The translations under genes were made by a program, and so were the position numbers. The notes beneath the pieces were generated by a model that saw nothing but the letters and a program-made list of their open reading frames with translations, searched no databases and had not been told where the DNA came from. 64,000 nucleotides of DNA from Saccharomycopsis malanga (Eukaryota > Ascomycota > Saccharomycetes > Ascoideales > Saccharomycopsidaceae): assembly GCA_004014935.1 (NCBI GenBank), contig CP025323.1, positions 2,232,001-2,296,000 of the forward strand. The letters run 5' to 3'. Each line of letters begins with the position of its first letter. The first letter of the stretch is position 1. This document shows, piece after piece, positions 29,705-39,733 of this stretch.

Positions 29705-31306
29705 TTAAATCTTAATGTAAATTTTACGATAGTGCAAGAGAATGGCGATGAAATCCACTGCGACAGTGTAGCCTATCAAGATGCCCACGGAGACAGTTGA
29801 GGAGGCATCAAGGGTGTTTATAAAAATGTTGATCAATCCTGTCAAGACGTTTGAAACCAAGAAGATGGCGAGACCGTTATTATTGATGGCTTCTAAGGAA
29901 TAAGGTACTTGGGAAGAATGTGAAATATTTTGATTGGCTTTTGTGAGATGGGCGAAGAAGGTATTTATGAACTTGAACCCAATGAGGAAATTCAAGTTAT
30001 AGGCTACCACGAATAAGACGTATTGGAAATTGGCAAATCGTCTAGAAACCGGGGTTAAGAATGGTTGAGATTGAGAATAAAGCATGAGAAAATCGAAAAA
30101 GAGAGTGTAAAGAGCTAAACAAGTGTTTGAAGAGAGACTCAAGTAAGATCTCAATAAGGAGTGAAGTGATCTGTCGTGGTTTTTAGAGGCATGGAAGCTG
30201 GCGATTTCGGTTTTTGTTGAGTTTTTGAGTAAATTGAAAGGAGTTGTTATGCTTGGCAATAAGAAGCCACCTACAGATTCACCAACAAGGAATATGGAGA
30301 TGTAACCGACAAGAGATGAAATGCCCTGTTTGTTCTGGTCAAACATGGTGGACTGTTGATCACTTAAAAGATATTGCAAGTATTGGTTATCATTGCGCTG
30401 GAGTAAGTACTCATAGGCAATGGAAATCACTAAGCCTATGATGATATTGAAGTTGTTCAAATGCAAAATGGAGAAGAAAAACTCCAAGATGTATTTCGAG
30501 GGTTGCAACAAACTCAAGGTGACAAAGAAATTCCAATGGACACCGTACTCAGAAACATGTTCTTGATAATTGATAAGTTTTACCAAAATGAGTCTTCCGA
30601 TGCCTAGGCCGAAGACGACCAAAGAATCATTGAAACTGCCGAGTACTTTGAGAATTAGAACACGTAACTGGGCTACAAAAGAGAGATTTCTCTGATTGAA
30701 CTTTGACCAGATGGATTGACGGGCCGAGACAATTCCCATGGAAAATACAAAGGAACCGACCCCCAAGTCCATCAAGGAAGTTCCGTAGGTCTCGCATTTT
30801 GCAAAACGGCGTGGAAACACGTTGAAATCAACAGCAAGAATAGCTATTGCTGTGATTATGATCATTTGCGACCGGTAGACAGTCAAGTATGAGATTTTCG
30901 GCAAGAACAGTTTCTTATCGAGTTTTTCAATGCTAATTGCCTGTTTTGGCTCTGTTTTCAGAACTTGTTGGTGTGGTCTATAATAGATCATGACCAACGT
31001 CATTGAAGGAACTACGATTCCATAAACCAACGAAATAATATTGTCAGAGTATGTGGTGACCGAGAGCAATAATGCTAGCCAATTGAGCATATAATCAAGC
31101 ACAATGTTGGCGACATTGAGACGGGGGGTTCCAGGCTCTTTTCCATTGAAGATAGGAGTTAATGTATTGATAAAACAGTACAGAAGATACGATACCAACG
31201 AAATAGACGTCACCACATATATTTCATGGACCGTACTCCCAGCAAGACCAGTAACGAATTGCTCTTTCCGAGCCTTGAGCTCCATAACAGCGGCGTCTTC
31301 GTTCAT
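29705..31306 (-). CDS. GWT1: GPI-anchor inositol acyltransferase
   Basis: 533 aa from the ATG at 31306. GWT1 attaches an acyl chain to the inositol of glucosaminyl-phosphatidylinositol in the ER, an early step of GPI-anchor synthesis. The N-terminus 'LKARKEQFVTGLAGSTVHEI' and 'VTSISLVSYLLY' matches the family start. 'DYMLNWLALLLSVTTYS' and 'VDFNVFPRRFAKCETYGTSLMDLGVGSFVFS' are family hallmarks, the latter including the conserved Arg, Lys and Asp cluster. About 12-13 membrane helices. It is slightly longer than S. cerevisiae Gwt1 (490 aa). I found no CTG codon in it despite many Leu. It is divergent from ALG12 with 268 bp between start codons. Confidence 0.96.
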   Translation of the reverse strand: MNEDAAVMELKARKEQFVTGLAGSTVHEIYVVTSISLVSYLLYCFINTLTPIFNGKEPGTPRLNVANIVLDYMLNWLALLLSVTTYSDNIISLVYGIVVPSMTLVMIYYRPHQQVLKTEPKQAISIEKLDKKLFLPKISYLTVYRSQMIIITAIAILAVDFNVFPRRFAKCETYGTSLMDLGVGSFVFSMGIVSARQSIWSKFNQRNLSFVAQLRVLILKVLGSFNDSLVVFGLGIGRLILVKLINYQEHVSEYGVHWNFFVTLSLLQPSKYILEFFFSILHLNNFNIIIGLVISIAYEYLLQRNDNQYLQYLLSDQQSTMFDQNKQGISSLVGYISIFLVGESVGGFLLPSITTPFNLLKNSTKTEIASFHASKNHDRSLHSLLRSYLSLSSNTCLALYTLFFDFLMLYSQSQPFLTPVSRRFANFQYVLFVVAYNLNFLIGFKFINTFFAHLTKANQNISHSSQVPYSLEAINNNGLAIFLVSNVLTGLINIFINTLDASSTVSVGILIGYTVAVDFIAILLHYRKIYIKI

Positions 31307-31574
31307 CGTTGAGTCTCCAATGTTTGCATTACCACAGCTACACTGTTTCTATGTGGCCCTCTTAGAATCTCCTAATGGAGAAACATTCGATGAAAAAGTT
31401 GCGTTTAGAAAGGCTCAGCATTGTCAACATCATGGATTATACAATGGAACCATCCCGCTTGAACGGGGGCGGATTGAATCTGGTGATAGGCCTAGTTGAC
31501 AGTGTATAATTTTTATTCCAGACTTTTTTTCTCGACTATTGCAGTCCATTATCGGTTTAGGATCACCAGGAACG
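31307..31574. promoter_or_regulatory. Bidirectional promoter GWT1/ALG12
   Basis: 268 bp between two divergent ATGs, with no repeat inside. Both products act in the ER on glycan or GPI assembly, so shared control is plausible. No certain TATA box was seen, and 'CCCGCTTGAACGGG' near 31452 is an imperfect inverted repeat that could be a factor site. Confidence 0.5.
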
Positions 31575-33410
31575 ATGGCCAAGTTGGATATTTGGGATGC
31601 TGCTCTTATTGGGCTTATATCTGTTCATTTGATGACTGCTCCGTACAATAAAGTCGAGGAATCATTCAATACGCAGGCAGTTTACGATTTTGTCAATCAT
31701 GGAACCGAGCTTTTGAAATTTGATCATTTGGAGTTTTCAGGGGCTGTTCAACGTTCCTTTGTGGGCTCTTTTTTTTATGGAACCATTGTCAAGTTTCTAA
31801 AGCCATATCTAATTGATGCGGACACCCCTACCCAATTACCACTTCAAATGGTAGCAAGAGGACTTTTGGGTTTATTCAATGGGTTGGGATTCATTATTCT
31901 TCGCCATTCTGTTATGGATGTCGTTGATTTGGTGTCAAGAAACCCTAAAACATACGACGTCACCACGTTCTACGTGGCTAGCACTACTACAACCAGTAGC
32001 AAACACACTGAAGAACGCTTGGTTGAACAACAGGTGGAAAAATCTGAAACTTGCGACCACGAGAAATCCTCAATTGGAATTTGGTTTGCTCTTCTACAAT
32101 ATACCCAATTCCATCTTGTTTTCTATTCTTCCAGATTCTTACCCAATTTTATTGCATTGCCGTTGACCAACATGGCGCTTGGGGCCGCAGTTAGATCAAA
32201 TTATCCCTTGGCATGTGCTATTTTGGCTTTCACTGCTATGGTCTTCAGATTTGAGGTGTTTCTTCTTTTGGGCTCTCTTCTTTTCACAAGCACAATTGTG
32301 TTTGGCAAAGCCCCAATTTTGCCTAGCATTTCCGGAAGTTTGTTTGGCGCTTCCATTGGTGGATTGTTATCCTTTTTTGTAGACTCTCATTTCTGGAATC
32401 CGTCTGTAAATGTTCTGGATTTGCTCAAAGACCCATCTCTTGGCTCGATTCCGGAGATTTCGAGCTTTATCTTCAATGTAGTCCATAAAAACGCGGCCAA
32501 ATGGGGCACAATGCCTTTTGCTGCTTATTTCAATGTTTTCTTCAGAAAGCTCTTCTTTCCTCCAGCAGTCGTGTCTTTGGCACCTGTCGGATTGCTTAAC
32601 GATCCTACCAAACTGTTGTATTCGGTGACCATTGTAGGTGTTGCCTGCTTTTTACATGTGGTCTTGATGTCGTTTCAACCACATAAGGAATGGCGTTTCA
32701 TTGCTTATGATATCCCAGGACTCACATTGCTTGCCTCTGCCGGGGCCTCCAAGTTTTACAAAAACATTTCTGTTTCTATCTTCAACAGACTCATTGTTCT
32801 TGCTGTTATTGCTTCTGCAGGTGTTTCTTTGATTTCCAGTTATGTCATGCTATATTCTTCCTCGTTGAATTATCCAGGCGGTGTTGCTTTAGACACATTC
32901 AACAATTACATTATAGAACGCTATGAAAACGGAACATTGCCCCAGTCTGTAACCGTCCATTTGGACATTTTGCCAAAGATGACAGGAGCAAACTTGTTTG
33001 GAGAATTACAAGAAAGTTATTTGAATGCCCGCAACATTTCGATTGTTTATGACAAGACCGAAAACGCCACTGTTCTAGCCAACAAGTGGACAGACTTTGA
33101 TTTCTTGATTACAGACATTGACTCGTCAGAAGGCGCCTACGCTATTCAAGACTTTGATCTACAAAATAGAAAAGCACTTGCAACTGCCGCAGGATCCCAA
33201 TGGTTCAAAATATCAACAATTAATGCTTTTGCAGGACTCTCCCCAAGAGTATTGTTTGTTGATAACAGGTTTAATCCCAAGGAAGCATTTTTGCAAACAG
33301 CAGAACAGGTCTTGAAACACCAATCACTCGCCCCTGTCTTTCAAGTGATTGACCAGGCAATTGTAACCGTTCCAGCCATATATATTTACGAAAAACAACA
33401 TTTGGTTTGA
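31575..33410 (+). CDS. ALG12: Dolichyl-P-Man:Man7GlcNAc2-PP-dolichol alpha-1,6-mannosyltransferase
   Basis: 611 aa from the ATG at 31575; the open frame extends 12 codons upstream to a TTG. ALG12 adds the eighth mannose to the N-glycan precursor in the ER lumen. The family N-terminus is present: 'APYNKVEESFNTQAVYDF' with the lumenal acidic residues of GT22 enzymes, then 'LKFDHLEFSGAVQRSFVG'. 'FQPHKEWRFIAYDIPG' is the second conserved block. About ten hydrophobic helices. It is somewhat longer than S. cerevisiae Alg12 (551 aa) because of a hydrophilic insert at about 135-165. Other GT22 members (ALG9, SMP3, GPI10) are less likely, since the N-terminal block fits ALG12 best. Confidence 0.94.
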   Translation: MAKLDIWDAALIGLISVHLMTAPYNKVEESFNTQAVYDFVNHGTELLKFDHLEFSGAVQRSFVGSFFYGTIVKFLKPYLIDADTPTQLPLQMVARGLLGLFNGLGFIILRHSVMDVVDLVSRNPKTYDVTTFYVASTTTTSSKHTEERLVEQQVEKSETCDHEKSSIGIWFALLQYTQFHLVFYSSRFLPNFIALPLTNMALGAAVRSNYPLACAILAFTAMVFRFEVFLLLGSLLFTSTIVFGKAPILPSISGSLFGASIGGLLSFFVDSHFWNPSVNVLDLLKDPSLGSIPEISSFIFNVVHKNAAKWGTMPFAAYFNVFFRKLFFPPAVVSLAPVGLLNDPTKLLYSVTIVGVACFLHVVLMSFQPHKEWRFIAYDIPGLTLLASAGASKFYKNISVSIFNRLIVLAVIASAGVSLISSYVMLYSSSLNYPGGVALDTFNNYIIERYENGTLPQSVTVHLDILPKMTGANLFGELQESYLNARNISIVYDKTENATVLANKWTDFDFLITDIDSSEGAYAIQDFDLQNRKALATAAGSQWFKISTINAFAGLSPRVLFVDNRFNPKEAFLQTAEQVLKHQSLAPVFQVIDQAIVTVPAIYIYEKQHLV

Positions 33411-33434
33411 GTGATTAACTTTTTGACATGATTT

Positions 33435-34205
33435 ATTGAAAATGGGGTCTTTAGTTTGTTATTTAGTGAATAAAACCTTCAATTTGTTACTTTAATACAT
33501 AATTTATAAAAATTTTTAGTTTGTTATTTAATAATTATATGATTTATTCAAACACAAGAACCTATAGCTACTTATTTAACAATTGCATAATCGAAAGGTG
33601 AGGGTATTTTATCTTATTTGAAAATCACATAATCTAATTGAAGATGAGAACCTTTCATTTTATTTGATAAGTACACTGCCTATGTAAAAAAGGGCGCCTT
33701 TGGTTTTTTATCTGAAAAATTCATAATTTATAAAAACCTTTAGTTTTTTATTTAAAAAATTCATAATCTATTTGAAGATATGAACCTTTTGTAAAATCAA
33801 GATGGATTTGTATTAAACGGAGAATGGGTATAACGATAGTTGACTATATAAAAGGAGGAAAAATCAATCATAGGACTAGAAGCATATAGATGTTTACCAC
33901 TAAAATGATACACCTTTAGTCTTTTATTTGATAAATTAGATTGCCCATTTAAGCATAAAACCCTTTAGTTGTTTATTTAATAATTATACAATCTATTTAA
34001 AAATGAAAACCGTTCATCTTATTTAATAAGTACATTGCCTATTTAAAAATAAAAACTTTGGTTTATTTTTAATTACTCTTTTGTGTGTTTTTTAGTCACA
34101 TTGCCTATGTAAAGATTATTTCTCTACTCTTATTTGATAAAAACCGTTAGTGTCTTTACAAATTACATTGGCTATTTAAAAACAAAACCCGTTAATCTCT
34201 TAATC
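33435..34205. repeat. Degenerate satellite-like array upstream of TRP5
   Basis: Many diverged units of about 50-60 bp built from 'ACCTTTAGTTTTTTATTT', 'AATTCATAATCTATTT' and 'GATAAGTACATTGCCTA'. The array is interrupted at 33798-33880 by a minus-strand copy of short repeat family 3. No coding potential. Confidence 0.7.
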
Positions 34206-34262
34206 AAAAATATCATAATATACCAAGCTTTTAATTAACATTTACACTTCCCCGCACCGTAA

Positions 34263-34301
34263 TGACTCACTATCATCAGATACACCCCCTGTTATGAGTC
34301 A
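34263..34301. promoter_or_regulatory. Two Gcn4-type sites upstream of TRP5
   Basis: TGACTCA at 34263-34269 and TGAGTCA at 34295-34301 are exact AP-1/Gcn4 consensus sites, 168 and 136 bp before the TRP5 ATG. They fit general amino-acid control of tryptophan synthesis. A TATATAAA box follows at about 34372-34380. Confidence 0.75.
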
Positions 34302-34430
34302 GTGGAGGGTAATGGGTGCACCCCGCAATGTGAAAAATGTGAAAAATCGAGTTTATGCAGTTGGAGATGCATTATATAAAGAGGGCAATAGGAGTCTTTA
34401 CTACTGGAGTGAGTAACTGAGGCATCAACA

Positions 34431-37375
34431 ATGAGTTTACAGTTGAGAGAGCAGTTTGCCAAGGCAAAGGCAGAGGGTGGGTATAAATTTTGTTATAAGT
34501 GGATATGATGGTGATAAGTTGGTGGTATTATTGGTATTAATATTGGTACTTGAGAATCTTTTTGGTCAGTTGTTAGTCGATATGATTACAAGTCATTGGT
34601 TAGTGGATAAAAGTTGATGAGAGATTGGTAATGAATATTTAGTAGTGAATTATGGCTATAGGTGTGGTAATGAATGAAAAATTGTAGAAGACTGGGTATG
34701 AAATATTGGTTAAAATGACTGATTAAAATGACTTGTTAATAATTTATTTAAAACATTTATTAAAATAATTGATCAAAATAATTGATTAAAATCATTTATT
34801 AAAATCATTTATTAAAATCATTTATTAAAATCATTTATTGAAATAATTGATCAAAATAATTGATCAAAATCATTTATTAAAATCATTTATTGAAATAATT
34901 GATCAAAATAATTGATCAAAATCATTTATTAAAATCATTTATTAAAATAATTGATTGAAACAACTGATTAAAACAACTGATCAGATTCTATTGGGTATAA
35001 TCAACTAGTTAACAACCTTCGATTGTATATTATTGAGTAAAAACTGGTCAAAAATATTTGATTATATTTTATTAGATATAGATAACCGATTACAATCAAT
35101 AATAATCTATATAATTGACAAATAGTCATATTACTAGTTCTTAATAACCAGCTGTGGGCTTATGGACATGATTAATTGATGATAGATTATTAGTTGTAAA
35201 AACTAATAATCTACCATTCACTTTAGTTTCAAAGTTGTTACCATAAAACTATTATATCATAGTACCAATCACCATGATCCATATTACCAACTAATACTAA
35301 CAAATATAGGCCGTGCTGCTCTTGTGACGTTTATGACAGCAGGTTTTCCCTCAGTGGAAGACACAGTTGATATTTTAAAGGGATTCCAAGCAGGAGGTGT
35401 TGATGTGATAGAGTTGGGAGTTCCATTTTCGGATCCTATCGCAGACGGACCTACTATCCAAGCAGCCAACGTGAAGGCTTTGGAGAATGGGATTACAGTA
35501 AAGCAAGTGTTCGAGTTGGTGAAGCAAGCTCGAGCTGCTGGGGTGAGCATTCCTATTATATTGATGGGCTATTACAATCCGATTTTGAGTTATGGTGAGT
35601 TGGAATTTATCAAGACAGCCAAAGAGGTTGGAGCAAATGGATTTATTGTAGTAGACTTGCCTCCAGAAGAAGCAGTCAAGTTTAGAGGCGGCTGTCAAGA
35701 GTATGGGCTCAGTTATGTTCCTTTGATTGCTCCTTCAACCACAGACAGCAGATTACAAGTATTGTGCAAGATTGCCGACTCGTTTATGTATGTTGTCTCC
35801 AGAATGGGCACTACTGGCGCCTCGACAGAGCTCAGCGATGGAATCAGCACGTTGATTGGGCGAATCAGAAAGTTTTCTGGCGACACCCCCTTGGCGTTGG
35901 GATTTGGGGTTAGCACCAGACAGCATTATTTGTCAGCTGGCTCGTCTGCGGATGGCGTTGTGATCGGCAGTAAGATTGTGAATCTTGTAGAGGCTGCGTC
36001 GCCAGGCCAGAGGGGCCAAGTAGCACAGGAGTATGTGCACAGCATACTTGAGGGAGAAGGCGATTTCGCCAAAATGGAGGAGTCTCCTAGGGACGAGGAG
36101 ATTGATGCCAAAAGAGCCAAGATAGCTTTGGAACAGTTTGAAGAAAAACACAAGTTTTCTCCATTGTTTGGGCAGTTTGGCGGCCAGTACGTTCCAGAAG
36201 CATTGCACTCTTGCTTGAGCGAATTGGAGCAGGCTTTCGATGCTGCGGTGGAGGACGAGCAGTTCTGGAAAGAGTTCCGCGACTTGTATTCGTACATTGG
36301 GCGGCCTTCGCTGTTGCACGAGGCATCCAGATTGACAGAATACGCGGGCGGTGCCAAGATCTGGTTGAAACGCGAGGACTTGAACCACACAGGGTCCCAC
36401 AAGATCAACAATGCTTTGGCGCAGGTGTTGCTTGCAAAACGGCTCGGAAAGAAGAAGATTATTGCTGAAACCGGGGCTGGGCAACACGGCGTGGCCACTG
36501 CTACTGCGTGCGCCAAGTTTGGATTGCAATGTAAGATTTTCATGGGTGCCGAAGACGTCCGTCGCCAGGCCTTGAATGTCTTTCGGATCCGCCTTCTAGG
36601 TGCCGAGGTCGTGGCCGTGGAAAACGGAACCAAAACCTTAAGAGACGCAACCTCGGAGGCCTTCCGCTACTGGGTGTCCAACTTGGACTCCACTCATTAC
36701 GTCGTGGGGTCCGCCATCGGCCCACACCCTTACCCAATCTTGGTCAGAACCTTCCAGAGTGTCATCGGAAAGGAGGCCCGCCAGCAGTTCCTTGAGCTCA
36801 ACGGACGGTTGCCGGATGCTGTTGTCGCGTGTGTTGGCGGCGGTTCCAACAGTACTGGTTTGTTCAGTGCTTTTGAGCACGACATGTCTGTCAAAATGTT
36901 GGGTGTAGAAGCCGGTGGCTCGGGCATCAATAGTAATTACCATTCTGCCACCTTGTCTGCCGGAAAACCAGGCGTTTTCCACGGTGTAAGAACCTATGTC
37001 TTGCAAGACCACGACGGACAAGTCCACGACACCCATTCTGTTTCCGCTGGGTTAGATTACCCCGGCGTGGGCCCCGAGTTGGCCGCCTGGAAGGATAGCG
37101 GCAGAGCCACCTTTGTTGCCGCCACAGACGCCCAGGCCTTGTTGGGCTTCAAGTTGTTGTCGCAGTTGGAAGGCATCATACCTGCTTTGGAGTCTTCCCA
37201 TGCTGTCTACGGGGGAATCGAGTTGGCAAAGACATTGTCCAAAGACAGCAACATTATTATTAACATCTCCGGAAGAGGCGATAAGGATGTCCAAAGCGTT
37301 GCCGAGGTGTTGCCAAAACTCGGTCCTGAAATCGGCTGGGACCTCAGATTTAACAAAGAGCATCCTAACAAATAG
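34431..37375 (+). CDS. TRP5: Tryptophan synthase, bifunctional alpha-beta
   Basis: Spliced: exon 1 at 34431-34476, intron 34477-35309 (833 nt; donor GTGGGT, branch TACTAAC at 35294-35300, acceptor ATAG), exon 2 at 35310-37375, giving 703 aa. Exon 1 encodes [16 protein letters not shown], which fuses in frame to '[11 protein letters not shown]', matching the family N-terminus. The alpha domain (about 1-240) has '[18 protein letters not shown]' with the catalytic Glu and Asp. The beta domain (about 300-700) has the PLP lysine in '[11 protein letters not shown]', 'ETGAGQHG', 'GGGSNSTG' and '[12 protein letters not shown]'. It makes Trp from indole glycerol phosphate and Ser. The intron is far longer than the other five here (52-77 nt) and holds a 13-bp repeat array. 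The in-frame CTG at 36311 sits in 'GRPSxLH', where fungal relatives usually carry Ser. Confidence 0.97.
34711..34985. repeat. 13-bp tandem repeats inside the TRP5 intron
   Basis: Alternating blocks of AAAATCATTTATT and AAAATAATTGATC, about 20 units, in mixed order. Array growth explains much of the unusual intron length. Confidence 0.85.
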
Positions 37376-38194
37376 TGGCATTGATAATATAGAAGTGTGT
37401 GTACTATAAATGCATGGTGAGTAGTGGTTGGCAGTGTGTTTAAAAATATCTATATAATAATTATACACAGCTATTGATTATTGACTTTTTGCCAATTTTG
37501 TTAGTTGTTAGCTTTGGAATTAATGATTGATAATTTATAATTCATTGATAATCTATTTAGAAGTGATAATTTAATTAGAATTGAAAATTTGTTTAAAAGT
37601 AATAATTTTTTTAAAATGAAGAATATAATAATCTTTTAATTAGCAAATGTTTTTAAAAAGTGATAATCTTGTATAATTAATAGGCTATTTAATAGCATCC
37701 AGAACATGTAGGTTGGGGAGATTTCCTTCCACTTACTATAAAGGAACAACCAGTGAAATGGATGGATCAGAGTAAGGTCAAAGAATATTTTGACTTTTTC
37801 CACGGTGTTTTTGCATTTTTCATTAAACCCAGTACGTATATATGGAATTGATATATACTGTGCTTGAAATACATCTATAGTATTATTTTTCAAAATGTAG
37901 GAGAAGATATTATTAGCAAAAAAGCCAGTCTGAAAACAGCCGTGGAAATATCAACTTGTTCATTTTTATTATCCTTGTCTCTTATTTCCATTACATTTTA
38001 CCAATTTATACAAGCTAATTAAACATGTCAAGTAAGGTAGCCTAGGACTTTTACAAAGTACTTTCCGGGTTGCAACATTGATATGCCAAGTAGTAAAGAT
38101 TTTTAAACAATGCAGTGAATGTTTGAAAGAGAAAATGGGAGATTTACCAGCACATATCTATAGATATGTATACGTTTTAAATGGTATAATAGTA
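37376..38194. other. Gene-free spacer after TRP5 with a SINE fragment
   Basis: AT-rich. A SINE 3' fragment lies at 37828-37882 (plus; 'ATTGATATATACTGTGCTTG'). Nothing else recognised. Confidence 0.5.
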
Positions 38195-38437
38195 GTGCAA
38201 TCTGAACGTGGTTTCCACAGGCAAGTGCAACTTTCTGAAATACGACCTAGACGAAAGTCTAGTGCTTACTTTCAAACCCATCGGGTGTTCAGAAAAGCCA
38301 GCGAGAAGTTTACAATGACTGGGACACTTGGGTTTTTTTCCACTGGGTTTTACCAAGTCCCCTTAGACATAGCGCGTACATACGGAACTGATATGTACTG
38401 GGCTTGAAATATAAGATTATTATTTATTATAATAGTA
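38195..38437 (+). repeat. SINE copy lacking the tRNA head
   Basis: Begins within the family body ('ACAGGCAAGTGCAACTTTC'), passes the palindromic 'AGACGAAAGTCT' core, 'CACTGGGTTTTACCAAGTCC', 'GACATAGCGCGTACATACG' and 'TGTACTGGGCTTGAAATA', then an ATT-rich tail. A possible 10-bp target-site duplication TATAATAGTA lies at 38185-38194 and 38428-38437. If real, this is a 5'-truncated insertion, as LINE-driven elements produce. A minus-strand tail fragment follows at 38478-38528. Confidence 0.8.
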
Positions 38438-38597
38438 ATACGATTATTAGTGTTAAATCTGGGTTTCCTTAGGTTGTTAAATAATACCTATATCTTATAT
38501 TTCAAGCCCAATACATATCAATTTTATAATAAAAACCACCATCATTAGCTTGAACTGTCTAGATCATATTCTCGCCTGTTCAAAATGTGCTGAGCGG

Positions 38598-38654
<57 letters not shown>
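38598..38654 (+). repeat. (ATT)19 microsatellite
   Basis: 57 bp of uninterrupted ATT. The same trinucleotide forms the tails of the SINE copies, so this may be an expanded tail whose body has been lost. Confidence 0.95.
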
Positions 38655-38889
38655 GACCTGGTTCGGCTGCCACGGGCCCATCTTGGTCGCAAGCGCTTAG
38701 TCAAGTGACGGAAGGCAAGGAGAAAAAATAGATTTTATTGTTCAAGAGATTAATAATAATCTCAACAATGTCTTGAATTAGACAATAGATAAAGCTATAA
38801 ACGAGACGCAACGGATAAGCATATATATATATTGGACAAATTGGGCATAAACAATATTATACGATATATAAAGGACGAATACACTGATC

Positions 38890-39733
38890 ATGTCTTGGGC
38901 TGGTTTTAAAAAGGGTGTTCAAAGAGCTACGAATCAAGTAAGTCTAGAGAACTGATAGTTGTGATAAGGAACCGTTACTAACAAAGCAGGTGCTTGTCAA
39001 AGATGCAGACAAGGTGAGCGATAGGGCTTTTGAAGTGGAAGAGCGTCGTTATCGAGTTCTTGAAAAGGCCGGAAAAAAGATGCAGACAGAATCCAAAGGA
39101 TATTTGGATAGTTTGAGAGCAATGAGTGCTTCTCAAGTAGCAATGGGTGAGATTGTTGCTAGCTTTTATGAAGATGCCAAAACAAGCACCACTATCCAAT
39201 CCACAGGTGATTATTACAATGCCTGTGTTCAGGATTTGGACAGCCAAATAAATACCACCATTGACGAGCCATTCAGAGAAACTGTGTTTGACCCAATCAA
39301 CAAATTCTGTAACTATTTCACTGATGTTAACGAGGCATTGAAAAAAAGAGCACACAAGAAAACTGACTATGAACAAAACAAAGCCAAAGTTAGAAGACTC
39401 ATCGATAAACCAGCCAAGGATGTTGCCAAATTACCAAGAGCAGAAAAAGAATTACAAGCCGCTAAGGAAATTTATGAAGATTTAAATGAACAACTCAAAC
39501 GTGAATTACCAGAATTAATTTCTTTAAGAGTTCCTTACTTTGATGCTTCTTTTGAAGCTTTGGTGAAAATCCAACTCATGTTTTGTACCGAAGGTTACAC
39601 CAGATTGGCCCAGGTGCAAAACTATTTGGATCCCGTTAGTAGAGATGAATATGCTAACGGTGTTCTTGATCAAAGAATCGATTCCATATTAGGAGATATG
39701 TGGAAACTCAAACTTTGTGCTCTTGCAAAATAA
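38890..39733 (+). CDS. RVS161: BAR-domain protein, Rvs161/amphiphysin-like
   Basis: Spliced: exon 1 at 38890-38937, intron 38938-38989 (52 nt; GTAAGT donor, TTACTAAC branch at 38975-38982, GCAG acceptor), exon 2 at 38990-39733, giving 263 aa (S. cerevisiae Rvs161 is 265). The start MSWAGFKKGVQRATNQ and 'EERRYRVLEKAGKKMQTE', 'GYLDSLRAMSASQ' fit the family N-terminal amphipathic helix and BAR coiled coil. The whole chain is a BAR domain without SH3, as in Rvs161. It pairs with Rvs167 at endocytic sites to shape membrane tubules for scission, and acts in cell fusion. Five TATA-like TA runs lie at 38820-38875. Confidence 0.96.

Noticed and set aside
38598-38654. Telomeric or subtelomeric repeat
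   Set aside because: Pure ATT microsatellite, internal, like the SINE tails; no telomere-type G-rich unit in the window.
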